From Arthrobacter bambusae (GTDB lineage: Bacteria > Actinomycetota > Actinomycetes > Actinomycetales > Micrococcaceae), in contig NZ_JAHHZS010000016.1 in assembly GCF_022606295.1 (NCBI RefSeq), positions 43,764 through 107,763 on the forward strand: a DNA stretch of 64,000 nt, in the 5' to 3' direction. The notes beneath the pieces are model-generated. The model searched no databases. It was not told the DNA's origin and saw nothing but the letters and a program-made list of their open reading frames with translations. Numbering within the stretch: the stretch's first letter is position 1; each line of letters opens with the position of its first letter. Positions 17,290-25,495 of the stretch are shown here, piece after piece. The translations under genes and the position numbers were made by a program.

Positions 17290-17846
17290 GAAATAGAGCG
17301 TACCTGCTGTGGGTCGTGGTGCCGTGCGTGCTGCCCGGCGGCCACGGCGTCGCGCGTGAAGGCGACAATCCCGGGGACGGCCGCCCGGATGAGGTCCCAG
17401 GTGACGTCGAAATCGTGGTGGCCCCCGTACCAGGGATCTTCGATGCCCAGGTCCAGGGTGCTCCGGCCAGCGACGGATGGGTCGAAGCTGCGCAGCATCC
17501 GGATCTTGGCGAGCGTCTCCGAATCCGGGGCGGCCTCATGCAGCCAGCCGTAGTGATCCACGTCGAGCGCCAAAATCAAGTCCCGCTCCCGGAACCACTC
17601 CTGGCGCCAGCTCCTGGCAAGGTGACCTTCGGAGTGGATCCGGTGTGCTGAAAGGACCCGTGCCGCACGCGGATCGATAGGGTGTCCGGCCTCGTATGAG
17701 GTGGTTCCCGCGGAGTCCACCACAACCGCTCCACCCAGCCCTCCGGCGTCGAACGCTTCGGTCAGCATGAGCTCCGCCATGGGTGAGCGGCAGATGTTTC
17801 CCGTGCAAACGGTGATGATGCGGTATGGGCTCGGCGCTGAGTACAT
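17286..17846 (-). CDS. Low molecular weight protein-tyrosine phosphatase
   Basis: 186 residues. The catalytic loop CTGNICRS is at 14-21 (C14, R20), and the general-acid loop is IEDPWYGG with the expected Asp-Pro. This is the LMW-PTP/arsenate reductase fold; the rest of the chain (DSAGTTSYEAGHPIDPRA, DLILALDVDHY) fits protein phosphatases rather than ArsC. It is slightly longer than usual at the C-terminus. It is translationally coupled to the kinase-PabB gene. A palindrome 44 bases upstream of the ATG may be a control site. Confidence 0.88.
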   Translation of the reverse strand: MYSAPSPYRIITVCTGNICRSPMAELMLTEAFDAGGLGGAVVVDSAGTTSYEAGHPIDPRAARVLSAHRIHSEGHLARSWRQEWFRERDLILALDVDHYGWLHEAAPDSETLAKIRMLRSFDPSVAGRSTLDLGIEDPWYGGHHDFDVTWDLIRAAVPGIVAFTRDAVAAGQHARHHDPQQVRSIS

Positions 17847-17889
17847 GGAGCAAGCATGGGGGATCCCACCCCGTCTTGGCTAGTCAAAA

Positions 17890-17904
17890 TTACAAGATTT
17901 GTAA
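17890..17904. promoter_or_regulatory. Perfect TTACAA-GAT-TTGTAA palindrome
   Basis: A 6-3-6 perfect palindrome in a locally AT-rich stretch between the phosphatase gene (start 17846) and the end of ribokinase. It is placed as an operator or promoter element for the phosphatase-pabB pair. No regulator is assigned. Confidence 0.3.
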
Positions 17905-17938
17905 AGTCGCTGGTGGAGGCGTAAAAGCGCAGGCTGGG

Positions 17939-18883
17939 TCAGGAAATCCGCAAATGCTCCAGGACTTCCTCGGCGCCGGGGTAGGCCGCCTGGGTGCCCT
18001 TCTTGGTCGTGGCGAGCGCCGCGGCAACCGATGCGAACGCCGCGGCTTCGGCCAAGGTCTCGCCCGCGGCGAGACGGGCAGCCACCGCGCCGGTGAAGGC
18101 ATCCCCTGCACCGGTCGTGTCCACGGCATTGACCTTGGTGGGTGCGATCCGGGAGATCTGTTCTCCGGGCGCCGCGAGTGAATCCAGCACCACCGAGCCG
18201 TGGGACCCGAGGGTCACCAAGACCCGCTCCAGTCCCCGCTCGGCGAACTGGCTCCGGACTGACTCCCAGGCGCTGGCGTGCGCTCCCGGGTGCGGCATTT
18301 CGGCGTCGCCCAGGAACATGGACGCTTCATGGGCGTTCACCAGCACGACGTCGCTCAAGGCGGCCAGGCTCTGCGGGATTTCGGCGTACGGGGAGAGGTT
18401 CAACAGAACTGTTGCGCCGGCGTCGTGCGCTGTTTTGGCGGCAGCTTCCACCGTGTCGAGGCCGACCTCCAGGCAGAGGCAGAGCACTGCCGCGTCGTCG
18501 AAGGCGTCCGCCGACACGTCCGCCGGGGCGAGCGTTCCGTTGGCGCCGGCCGAAATGATGATGTTGTTCTCACCGTGCGCGTCCACCGCGATAACCGCGA
18601 CGCCGGTGGCGGCATCCGCGGAACGGCGGACGCGCGAAACGTCCACGCCGCCCCCTTCCGTGGAGGCGAGCAGCATGGCGCCGTTGGAATCGTCTCCGAC
18701 GGCGCCGATCAGGCTCACGGTGCCGCCCAGTTTGCTCGCCGCGACGGCCTGGTTGGCGCTCTTGCCACCGGGATTGACCGCGAAGCCATTGCCGTGGACG
18801 GTTTCACCGGGGAGCGGGAGCCGCTCGCAATAGATGGTCAGGTCCGCGTTCAAGGACCCGACGACGACGATCCGGCGGCTCAC
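17939..18883 (-). CDS. rbsK: Ribokinase (PfkB family)
   Basis: 314 residues. It has the PfkB N-terminal signature GSLNADLTIYCERLP with NPGGKSANQAVAASKLGG, and the C-terminal anion-hole signature DTTGAGDAFTGAVAARL. It would phosphorylate ribose released by the neighbouring nucleoside hydrolase, feeding ribose 5-phosphate to the pentose phosphate pathway. The GTG start at 18883 overlaps the TGA of the MFS gene (GTGA), marking it as the third gene of the operon. A longer frame upstream runs through the MFS gene and is not real. Confidence 0.92.
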   Translation of the reverse strand: MSRRIVVVGSLNADLTIYCERLPLPGETVHGNGFAVNPGGKSANQAVAASKLGGTVSLIGAVGDDSNGAMLLASTEGGGVDVSRVRRSADAATGVAVIAVDAHGENNIIISAGANGTLAPADVSADAFDDAAVLCLCLEVGLDTVEAAAKTAHDAGATVLLNLSPYAEIPQSLAALSDVVLVNAHEASMFLGDAEMPHPGAHASAWESVRSQFAERGLERVLVTLGSHGSVVLDSLAAPGEQISRIAPTKVNAVDTTGAGDAFTGAVAARLAAGETLAEAAAFASVAAALATTKKGTQAAYPGAEEVLEHLRIS

Positions 18884-20307
18884 TTTCCGACCTCGGCTTC
18901 GAGGGGCTTGGGGATGAGCAGCGACGCCGCGAAGGCGGCAACCGTGATGGCAAGGCCGACGACGACGACCGTCAAATATGAGGCCTTGGCGTCGCCGAGC
19001 GCGGAGGTCGCCACAAGGACAGCCGGCAACACCAGGAAGCTCAGTCCGGCGCCGAGGTTGAAGGCCCCGGCGTTCATGCCGGGCAGGAAGCCGGGGTTGC
19101 CGGCGGGGGAGAGGACGACTCCGAGTCCATTGAGCATGATGTTGACCGTACCGGCGTACATGATGCCGAGCAAGGCCGTTCCCACGATCATGAGGGGGAG
19201 GCTGCTGAGTCCGAGGAACGCGATGACGGCCAGGGCCGCGATGCTGCCCAGCATGCCGATGCGCAGGACTTTGGTGTAGCCGAGCACGGGAGCGAGCCGG
19301 CCGCTGATGGGGCCGAATACCCAGCCGAGGAGGGCGTACGGCGTGAGGATCATGAGCGACATCTCGGTGGGGCCGACCCCGAATCCCGGTGCCGCGGCCT
19401 GGACGTAGGCCGGGACGATGCCGTTGATGACCGCGAAGATGCCGGTCATGGCGAGGGTGGTGGTCAGCAGCGGCGCCCACGTGGAACGCTGGCGGAGGTG
19501 GACGGTTTCCACCATCGGTTTCTTGGAACGCTTCTCCACCGTCCAGAAGGCGGCGAAAGCAACAGCAGCGACCACGATCAGCCCGATGGACAGCATGAGC
19601 GTTCCGGAAGAGAAGGCGCCAACCAGCTTGGATCCCTCATTGAGGGCTGTCAGGAGTGCGCCCACGGCGATGACGATGAAGAACACGCCCAGCCAGTCCA
19701 TGCCGGTGCCCGCGGCAGGCTTGCTCTCGCCGGCAAGGATGGCGATCAAGGCCGTTGCCACGATGGCGAGGCCAACCATGAGCCAGAAGATGCTGCGGAA
19801 GCCGAAGTGCTCGGCGAAGTAGCCGCCCACGAAGGAGTCGACGCCGGCAACGCCGCCGTTGACTGCCGTGATGAGGCCCATCAGGGCTCCGTATTTGCGC
19901 GGGTTGTCGACGGCGGAGCGCAGCATGATGAGGCAGAGCGGCACGGTGGGGCCGCTGACGCCCTGGATGATGCGGCCCACGAAGAGCCAGGTAACGTCGG
20001 GCGCCATCGCTGCGATGACCGAGCCGATCGCCATCAGCAGCATCATGCCGAGGAGGATCTTCTTGCGTCCCACGATGTCGCTCAGGCGCGGCAGGAAGAG
20101 CGAGAACAGGGCTGCGGCCGTGAAGAACCAGGTCTGCGAGAGGCCGATGACTGCCTGGTCCGTGTGGAGCTCGTTGCCCATGGTGACCAGGGCCGGGCTG
20201 AGCATCGATGCGTTGAGCTGGAAGGCCACGCAGGCGGCCAGCAGGGCGACCATGAGTGCGGCGACGTTGCCGCGGTTGGTCTTGGTTTCATTGATGAGCG
20301 TGGTCAT
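18880..20307 (-). CDS. MFS transporter, probably for ribonucleosides
   Basis: 475 residues with about 14 predicted membrane segments, close to the DHA2/14-TMS group. The loop 2-3 signature is LFLPRLSDIVGRKKILLGMML and the motif C-like region is GPTVPLCLIMLRSA. Its position between a nucleoside hydrolase and ribokinase, with abutting ends on both sides (TAA then ATG upstream, GTGA downstream), indicates nucleoside or ribose import rather than drug export. This is inference from context, since the sequence family alone mostly suggests efflux. Confidence 0.85.
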   Translation of the reverse strand: MTTLINETKTNRGNVAALMVALLAACVAFQLNASMLSPALVTMGNELHTDQAVIGLSQTWFFTAAALFSLFLPRLSDIVGRKKILLGMMLLMAIGSVIAAMAPDVTWLFVGRIIQGVSGPTVPLCLIMLRSAVDNPRKYGALMGLITAVNGGVAGVDSFVGGYFAEHFGFRSIFWLMVGLAIVATALIAILAGESKPAAGTGMDWLGVFFIVIAVGALLTALNEGSKLVGAFSSGTLMLSIGLIVVAAVAFAAFWTVEKRSKKPMVETVHLRQRSTWAPLLTTTLAMTGIFAVINGIVPAYVQAAAPGFGVGPTEMSLMILTPYALLGWVFGPISGRLAPVLGYTKVLRIGMLGSIAALAVIAFLGLSSLPLMIVGTALLGIMYAGTVNIMLNGLGVVLSPAGNPGFLPGMNAGAFNLGAGLSFLVLPAVLVATSALGDAKASYLTVVVVGLAITVAAFAASLLIPKPLEAEVGK

Positions 20308-21357
20308 TTACTTTGCCTCTCCTGCGATGCTGACGGCGACGGCGGCGTCGGCGGCGCTCATGGTGGCGGGAGCGCCGGCGTCGGGCTCACCGATGCGGAT
20401 GATCGCGTCGGTGACGAGGTTCCAGAACTTCTCGTGGTCAAGGTCGACCGCGACGGAGGTGTTGCAGTCGGCTGGTGCGGGGGCCCGGAAATCTGCCACG
20501 GTCATGCCCAGGGTGAGCTTGCCCTGCAGTTCGATGTCGACCGGGACCTTGCGGGTGGTCATCACGGTGGGGTCGATGACGTATGCCACGGCGCAGGGAT
20601 CGTGCACCGGGGGATAGTCGAATCCCTGGGCGTCCTTGTAGGTCTTGGTGAAGAACTCCATCAGTTCCATGACGAACTTGGCCGGCTTGGTGCCGACGGC
20701 GGCGATCTTCCCGACCACCTCGGGAGTGGCCAGGGCCTGGTGCGTGAGGTCCAATCCGACCATCACCACGGGCCACTTTTCGTTGAACACGATGTGCGCG
20801 GCTTCGGGGTCGATGATGATGTTGAACTCGGCCACGGCACTCCAGTTGCCTACGTGGTAGCCGCCGCCCATGAGGACGACTTCCTTGACGCGTTCAACGA
20901 TGCGCGGCTCCTTGCGGGCGGCCATGGCGATGTTGGTGAGTCCCGCGGTGGGGACGAGGGTGACGGTGCCCGGCTCGTGCGCCATGATCGTTTCGATGAT
21001 CAGGTCCACGGCGTGGCGCGGGTCCAGTTCGATGGTGGACTCGGGCTGTTCGGGGCCGTCCATGCCGGTTTCGCCGTGGATGTCCGGTGCGGTTTCGATC
21101 GAGCGCACCAGCGGACGGTCGCAGCCGGCGGCAAAGGGAACACCCGTGATGCCTGCGATGGTGCCCACGGACAGGGCGTTGCGGGTGACCTTTTCGAGGG
21201 TCTGGTTGCCGACCACCGTGGTGACGGCGAGCAGCTCGATGTCCGGGTTGCCGTGGGCCAGCAGCAGGGCCACGGCGTCGTCATGGCCGGGATCACAATC
21301 CAGGATGATCTTCTTGCGTTCACGGGTCATGGTGTTGGGATCCATGTTCATCTCCAC
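20308..21357 (-). CDS. Ribonucleoside hydrolase (inosine-uridine preferring family)
   Basis: 349 residues. The calcium-binding N-terminal motif DCDPGHDDA is at 20-28, followed by VTTVVGNQTLEKVTRNAL and HDPCAVAYVIDP, with the family's late aspartate/histidine. It splits ribonucleosides into base and ribose. It is the first gene of the hydrolase-MFS-ribokinase operon and faces the LacI gene. Upstream in-frame ATGs near the start (MEMNMDP) leave the exact start uncertain by a few residues. Confidence 0.92.
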   Translation of the reverse strand: MEMNMDPNTMTRERKKIILDCDPGHDDAVALLLAHGNPDIELLAVTTVVGNQTLEKVTRNALSVGTIAGITGVPFAAGCDRPLVRSIETAPDIHGETGMDGPEQPESTIELDPRHAVDLIIETIMAHEPGTVTLVPTAGLTNIAMAARKEPRIVERVKEVVLMGGGYHVGNWSAVAEFNIIIDPEAAHIVFNEKWPVVMVGLDLTHQALATPEVVGKIAAVGTKPAKFVMELMEFFTKTYKDAQGFDYPPVHDPCAVAYVIDPTVMTTRKVPVDIELQGKLTLGMTVADFRAPAPADCNTSVAVDLDHEKFWNLVTDAIIRIGEPDAGAPATMSAADAAVAVSIAGEAK

Positions 21358-21423
21358 GTCATTGGGGCCTGCCGAGGCAGGGCGCTAAAGCATTCAGGGG
21401 AATTCTGGCACTGGCTTGCGTGT

Positions 21424-21467
21424 CGCGTCAAGCGCTTAACGCAAAACACGTCAAGCGCTTGATGCGT
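21424..21467. promoter_or_regulatory. Two LacI-type operators
   Basis: Two palindromic sites share the central AAGCGCTT: GCGTCAAGCGCTTAACGC near 21425-21442 and ACGTCAAGCGCTTGATGCGT at 21448-21467. Their centres are 23 bases apart, about two helical turns. They lie between the divergent nucleoside operon (start 21357) and the LacI gene (start 21508). The CG-centred, A/T-flanked form is typical of LacI family operators. Repression of both directions with a nucleoside or ribose effector is inferred. Confidence 0.8.
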
Positions 21468-21507
21468 TGGCGCGTGGGAATTGGCTGATTCCGACTACGA
21501 TCGTTGT

Positions 21508-22572
21508 ATGGAATCCGCCGAACCAGTGCATCGGACCTCAAGCCGTACGCAGCGCGTCACCGCGGCGATGGTGGCCTCCTTGGCAGGGGTCTCGACTGCG
21601 ACGGTGTCCTTGGTTGCCAATGGAAAAACCCAGGGCAGGGTCTCCGAGGACAACATTTCGCGGGTCCGCAGGGCCATCGCCGAGCTTGGCTACGTGGTGG
21701 ATGGCATCGGCAGTTCCTTGGCCAAGGGCGTGAGCTCGATTGTGATCCTCGTGGCGCCGGACATTTCCAACCCCTTCTTCGCGAAGGTCATCGCCGGAGT
21801 CCGGGAATCGCTCGGCTCCGAGTACCAGCTGTTGCTATCCGTCACCGACGCCGGCGAGTTCCCCCGGGCGGAGGATGTCCGAAAGCTCATGGCCCTTCGC
21901 CCCGCCGGACTGCTGGTGGATGCGCCCAACGCGGCCTTCCTGGAGGACCTGTCCGTCGCCGGGCCCCTGGTCCTTCTGGATGCGCCTGGCCTTGAGGCCT
22001 ACGCTCCGTCGGTGAACCTCGATGTCGCCCACGGCGCCCGTGAATTGGCCGCGCACCTTGCGGCCTCCGGACACAAGCGCGTTGCGTACGTGGACAGCGT
22101 GACGGGCACAGCGACATTCGAGGTGCGCCGGGCTGCCTTCTTGGATGAGGCAGATTCCTGCGGTATTTCGGTGGCGGACTCCCACATCATCAGTACCACC
22201 ATCGACGTCGGCGCTGCCGCGGCTGCCTTCGCTGCCGCCTGGCCGGACTGGCAGCGCGCCGGGGTCACCGCCGTCGTCTGCGGAACGGACACCCACGCCT
22301 ACGGTGTGCTGCAGGAGGCCCGCGTGGCCGGGGTCCGGATTCCGGAGGAACTCGCTGTCGCCGGCTTCGATGACCTGCCGTATTCGGCCACGAGCAACCC
22401 GAGCCTGACCAGCGTGCATTTGCCGGCCACCCCGCTGGGTCTCCAGGCCGGGAAACAACTCCGGGGCCTGATGGAAGGCCGCGAGCTGGAGCAACCGCAA
22501 CTGACGCTCGAGAGCTCATTGGTGGTACGCGGCTCCACGGGCTTTCCCCTTTCCCCATCGATTGCTGAGTAA
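21508..22572 (+). CDS. LacI family repressor of nucleoside catabolism
   Basis: 354 residues. The N-terminal HTH and hinge are VTAAMVASLAGVSTATVSLVANGK with ISRVRRAIAELGYVVDGI, followed by a periplasmic-binding-protein-like sensor domain (VILVAPDISNPFFAKVIAG, GHKRVAYVDSV, AVAGFDDLPYSATSNPSLTSV). ATG 21508 is used; a TTG at 21481 would add nine residues. It is divergent from the hydrolase-MFS-ribokinase operon with twin operators between them. The last codons and stop lie within the left arm of an inverted repeat. Confidence 0.9.
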   Translation: MESAEPVHRTSSRTQRVTAAMVASLAGVSTATVSLVANGKTQGRVSEDNISRVRRAIAELGYVVDGIGSSLAKGVSSIVILVAPDISNPFFAKVIAGVRESLGSEYQLLLSVTDAGEFPRAEDVRKLMALRPAGLLVDAPNAAFLEDLSVAGPLVLLDAPGLEAYAPSVNLDVAHGARELAAHLAASGHKRVAYVDSVTGTATFEVRRAAFLDEADSCGISVADSHIISTTIDVGAAAAAFAAAWPDWQRAGVTAVVCGTDTHAYGVLQEARVAGVRIPEELAVAGFDDLPYSATSNPSLTSVHLPATPLGLQAGKQLRGLMEGRELEQPQLTLESSLVVRGSTGFPLSPSIAE

Positions 22573-22618
22573 TTGTCGCTTTGAGGGTTCAAAACGACCG
22601 TTTTGGAGCAATCGATGG
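22555..22618. repeat. Inverted repeat at convergent gene ends
   Basis: Outer arms CCATCGATTGCT/AGCAATCGATGG (22555-22566 and 22607-22618) are perfect. Inner arms near 22575-22584 and 22589-22598 match as GTCGYTTTGA/TCAAAACGAC around a GGGT loop. The inner GTCG-TTT core resembles the 3197 and 6759 elements, while the outer arms differ. The LacI stop codon lies inside. The convergent neighbour is the LysE-type exporter. Confidence 0.75.
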
Positions 22619-22692
22619 AGGCTGTGGATAACTTCTGCGTCGCTGTCACCGCTGTGGAGCGCACTTGGCCGGTGGGGAGCAGTCGAGTTGTT

Positions 22693-23319
22693 TTAGTGGA
22701 TGGCGGCGAGCAGCACTCCCACGGACATGAAGAGCACGCCGAAAGTGCGGTTGAGGACTTTTTGTCCGTGCGCGTTGTGCGTGAACCGTTGGAATGAACG
22801 GGCCGCCAAGGCGAAGAAGAACCACATGACGCAGATGTCGATGAAAACGATCGTGGTGCTGAGGATCAGATACTGCGGAATCAGTGGCTGCTCGGGGCGG
22901 ATGAATTGCGGCATGAAGGCCAGGAAGAAGACGATCGCCTTGGGGTTGAGCAGGTTGACCCAAATGCCTCGCTGGAACATCGACCACGCCGGCTCGTTCC
23001 GCCGGGCCTCCACTTTTTCCTTGTCCAGGTCCGGCCGGTGCAGGAACTGCCGGATGCCCATGTACACGAGATATGCCGCCCCCGTGTAGCGGATCACGTT
23101 GAAAACCACGGGTGAGCTCGAGACCAGAACACCTACCCCGAGAGCCACGATCAGGATATGGATGATCAGTGCCGCCTGTTGGCCCAGCACTCCCCAGATG
23201 GAGCGGCGGAATCCGGAGTTGAGCGAGTTGCTCATCGTGGAGATGGCGCCTGCGCCGGGAGTGAAACTGATCAGGGTGCCGGCGCCTACCAGGGCCAGCC
23301 AAAGCGAAATTTGCACCAA
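22693..23319 (-). CDS. LysE/RhtB family amino acid exporter
   Basis: 208 residues with six hydrophobic segments. The N-terminal family motif is LISFTPGAGAISTMSNSLNSG, and the middle motif is GIWVNLLNPKAIVFFLAFMPQFI. Members export amino acids such as threonine, homoserine or lysine. The length is normal. No LysG-type regulator is beside it. It is convergent with LacI across an inverted repeat. Confidence 0.88.
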   Translation of the reverse strand: MVQISLWLALVGAGTLISFTPGAGAISTMSNSLNSGFRRSIWGVLGQQAALIIHILIVALGVGVLVSSSPVVFNVIRYTGAAYLVYMGIRQFLHRPDLDKEKVEARRNEPAWSMFQRGIWVNLLNPKAIVFFLAFMPQFIRPEQPLIPQYLILSTTIVFIDICVMWFFFALAARSFQRFTHNAHGQKVLNRTFGVLFMSVGVLLAAIH

Positions 23320-23359
23320 TCCAGCTTATGCCCGCAGGGCGGGACGGCGAGACGAATGG

Positions 23360-23593
23360 CTACCAGATCGTGCTGACGAGTCGGAATTCCTGGAGCACCC
23401 GATCGGACATCACAAGCGTCGAGCCCTCGACGGCGGCCCGTGAGTACTTGTAAGCCAGTTCATAGGCCGAGGCAGCTGAGGCAAAAGTTCGATTTTCGAG
23501 ATCTTCGATGATCGACCGGGCCGTGCTGGACAATTGTTCTGGCCTGGTCATCGCGAGCACCAACGCGTTGGAATCCAAGAGGAACGCAGTCAT
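23360..23593 (-). pseudogene. Internally deleted PIN-domain (VapC-like) toxin remnant
   Basis: A 77-residue frame that keeps both ends of a PIN protein but not the middle. The N-terminal half (MTAFLLDSNALVLAMTRPEQ, then FASAASAYELAYKYS) has the first acidic residue and the SAxSxxE helix. It then jumps directly to the C-terminal strand (AVEGSTLVMSDRVLQEF, ending VSTIW). About 45-55 residues that normally hold two more catalytic acidic residues (the HRDPFDR region) are missing without a frameshift. It is therefore probably inactive. The ATG overlaps the TGA of an antitoxin-like frame. Confidence 0.65.
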
Positions 23594-23760
23594 TCCCACT
23601 CCGCCAGTTCTTGCTCCGTCTGAGGGTCGAACAGGTTGTCAGGAAGATCGATCTGACCCAGGAAGCCCAACTCGCGCTTTCGAGGATGCTCAATACGAAC
23701 TATTCGTGGATGATCATGGTTTGAGGCTATTCGCGGCCGAGGAGCACAACCAGAGACCAC
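23590..23760 (-). pseudogene. Phd-type antitoxin C-terminal remnant
   Basis: A 56-residue frame from GTG 23760. Its C-terminal half, RIEHPRKRELGFLGQIDLPD and DPQTEQELAEWE, has the shape of the toxin-binding tail of Phd/YefM antitoxins (basic stretch, G-x-I-x-x-PDDFD-like, then acidic helix). The DNA-binding N-terminal domain is absent and the first ~20 residues do not look like protein. Its TGA overlaps the PIN frame start as ATGA, the usual antitoxin-toxin arrangement. The other end is only 5 bases from the ECF sigma gene stop, suggesting a deletion joined the two. Confidence 0.5.
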
Positions 23761-23765
23761 TTAGC

Positions 23766-25019
23766 CTATGTGGACAACTGCCCGAGTTTGGCCACCTTCA
23801 CCAGGAGATACTGCCGCTCCTGCAGACTCCCGGTCTTCTTCGCCGCGGTCAGCAAGCACTCCCGGGCGCCCGCAGGGTCGCCGGACATTTCGAGCAGGTG
23901 TCCGCGAACGGCGTCGAGCCTGTGCCAGTCTCCCAGCCCGGTCCCAAGCCCATCCAACAGCTCAAGGGCCGCCCGCGGGCTTTCCGCCATGGCCACCGCA
24001 ACTGCCCGGTTGAGCGTCACCACCGGGCTTGGCGCTACGGCTTCGAGGACCGTGTACAACGCCAGGATCTGCGGCCAGTCGGTCTGGGCCGCGGACGGTG
24101 CCTCGGCGTGGACCGCCGCAATGGCGGCCTGCAGCTGATAGGGCCCCGGACGCCCGGCCCCCAGCACCGTTGACAAGAGTTCGAGACCTTCGGCGATCTG
24201 GGCCCGGTCCCACAGCCGGCGATCCTGCTCGGCGAGCGGCACCAACATCCCGTCCGGGAGGGACCTCGCGCGTCGTCGCGAGTCGGTCAGGAGCATGAGG
24301 GCCAGCAACCCGCCCGCTTCGAACTCGTCCGGGAGCAGCTCCCGAAGGAGCCGGGCAAGGCGGATGGCCTCGGCAGTGAGGTCTTCGCGCTGCATGGATG
24401 GGCCGGAACTGGCCGCGTAGCCCTCGTTGAAGATCAGGTACAGGACGTGGAGGACGACGCCGAGCCGCGCCTTTCGCTCGCCCGGTTCCGGGAGCTCGAA
24501 ATGGGCTCCCGCCTTCTTGATGCTCTGCTTGGCCCTGCTGATCCTTTGGCCCATGGTGGCTTCCGGGACAAAGAACGCGCTGGCGATTTCCGCCGTCGTG
24601 AGCCCTCCGACCGCCCGCAATGTCAGTGCCAGTTGCGAGGGTGCTGACAGGGCCGGGTGGCAGCACAGGAAAAGGAGGGTGAGGGTGTCTTCCGCAATCC
24701 CGTCCGTCTCACTGCTCGGGGAAGGGTCTTCTCGAGGCGGCGGTTCCAAGGCCGCCGCGCGTTGTTCGCGTGCCTGCCGGGCACTTTCGCTGCGCCAGTA
24801 GTCCACCAAACGCCGTGAAGCGACCGTGAGCAGCCACGATCTCGGGTTCTCCGGAACACCGGAGGCGGGCCATTGCATTGCTGCCGCGAGCAGCGCTTCC
24901 TGGACGGCATCCTCGCATTCGGCGAACTGGCCGTGCCTTCGGATGAGCACGCCAAGGACCTGCGGCGCGAGCGTGCGCTGCAGGTCCTCGAACGTGGATT
25001 CCTTGGAAGGTGCGGCCAA
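23766..25019 (-). CDS. ECF42 group RNA polymerase sigma factor with C-terminal extension
   Basis: 417 residues, far longer than an ordinary ECF sigma (~180). Sigma region 2 lies near 15-85 (GVLIRRHGQFAECEDAVQEALLAA, PENPRSWLLTVASRRLVDYW) and region 4 near 125-170 (LALTLRAVGGLTTAEIASAFFV). A long helical TPR-like extension follows (LYLIFNEGYAASSG, and AVTLNRAVAVAMAES-like repeats). This matches ECF42, where the extension is thought to act in place of an anti-sigma. The YCII/DGPF gene immediately upstream is the group's standard partner. Confidence 0.9.
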   Translation of the reverse strand: MAAPSKESTFEDLQRTLAPQVLGVLIRRHGQFAECEDAVQEALLAAAMQWPASGVPENPRSWLLTVASRRLVDYWRSESARQAREQRAAALEPPPREDPSPSSETDGIAEDTLTLLFLCCHPALSAPSQLALTLRAVGGLTTAEIASAFFVPEATMGQRISRAKQSIKKAGAHFELPEPGERKARLGVVLHVLYLIFNEGYAASSGPSMQREDLTAEAIRLARLLRELLPDEFEAGGLLALMLLTDSRRRARSLPDGMLVPLAEQDRRLWDRAQIAEGLELLSTVLGAGRPGPYQLQAAIAAVHAEAPSAAQTDWPQILALYTVLEAVAPSPVVTLNRAVAVAMAESPRAALELLDGLGTGLGDWHRLDAVRGHLLEMSGDPAGARECLLTAAKKTGSLQERQYLLVKVAKLGQLST

Positions 25020-25022
25020 GCG

Positions 25023-25382
25023 CTAGATCTCCGGCGGAGCGTCCTGGACGCGGCGCAGCTCCACAACCGGTGCGTATTTCACGATGCTGGAGCAGATTTC
25101 CACGGCCCGTTCCTCGCTGGCGACGTCCACTACCCAGTAGCCGATGAGGGATTCCTTGGCCTCGGCGAAAGGTCCATCGGTGGTGATGACCCCGTTGTCC
25201 GTCTGCTTGACCAGCTTGGCAGTACCAGGATCGGCCAATCCGGCGTTGAAGACCATCTCGCCGGAATCAGTAAGGTCCTTGTCGATCTGGATCATGAATC
25301 CGATCATTTCCCTGATCCACTCGGGGTCCGCGGCCTCCATCATGCCCTCGGCAGAACCAAACATCATGATCATGTATTTCAT
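25023..25382 (-). CDS. YCII (DGPF) family protein
   Basis: 119 residues with the YCII fold: KYMIMMFGSAEGMM at the N-terminus and the group's VITTDGPFAEAKESLIGYWV. These small ferredoxin-like proteins are the conserved neighbours and presumed targets of ECF42 sigma factors. Their chemistry is unknown. The stop is 3 bases before the sigma gene start, so the two form one operon. A TGTCGA-containing promoter lies upstream. Confidence 0.9.
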   Translation of the reverse strand: MKYMIMMFGSAEGMMEAADPEWIREMIGFMIQIDKDLTDSGEMVFNAGLADPGTAKLVKQTDNGVITTDGPFAEAKESLIGYWVVDVASEERAVEICSSIVKYAPVVELRRVQDAPPEI

Positions 25383-25431
25383 CTCGAACTCCTTTATCAG
25401 GGCGCTCCGTGTGGACGCCTTCGTTCATAAG

Positions 25432-25457
25432 TCGGAACTGCAGGACGGTTTTCGACA
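25432..25457 (-). promoter_or_regulatory. Candidate ECF42-dependent promoter
   Basis: On the minus strand, TGTCGA (25457-25452) is followed after 17 bases by CGA (25434-25432), about 50 bases before the YCII ATG. Published ECF42 work reports TGTCGA at -35 and CGA-type -10 elements, so this fits autoregulation of the YCII-sigma operon. It is a motif match only. Confidence 0.55.
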
Positions 25458-25495
25458 TGGGCCGAGGGAAATTCCAAGAAACTTTGGGCGGCCGG

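Noticed and set aside
15646..17553. A 635-codon plus-strand frame opposite the kinase-PabB gene.
   Set aside because: The minus-strand protein has strong motifs across the whole length; the opposite frame has none and no ribosome site.
19498..21462. A 654-codon open frame on the plus strand opposite the MFS and nucleoside hydrolase genes.
   Set aside because: It is the antisense of two clearly recognised genes, is rich in Asp/Gly/His/Arg typical of high-GC shadows, and matches no domain.
22623..22631. TGTGGATAA, a perfect DnaA-box complement.
   Set aside because: It is a single copy with no cluster, no AT-rich unwinding region and no dnaA or dnaN nearby, so it is not an origin.
23508..24173. 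A 221-codon plus-strand frame over the toxin-antitoxin remnant and sigma gene end.
   Set aside because: It overlaps the well-supported ECF42 gene in antisense and has no domain or start signal.
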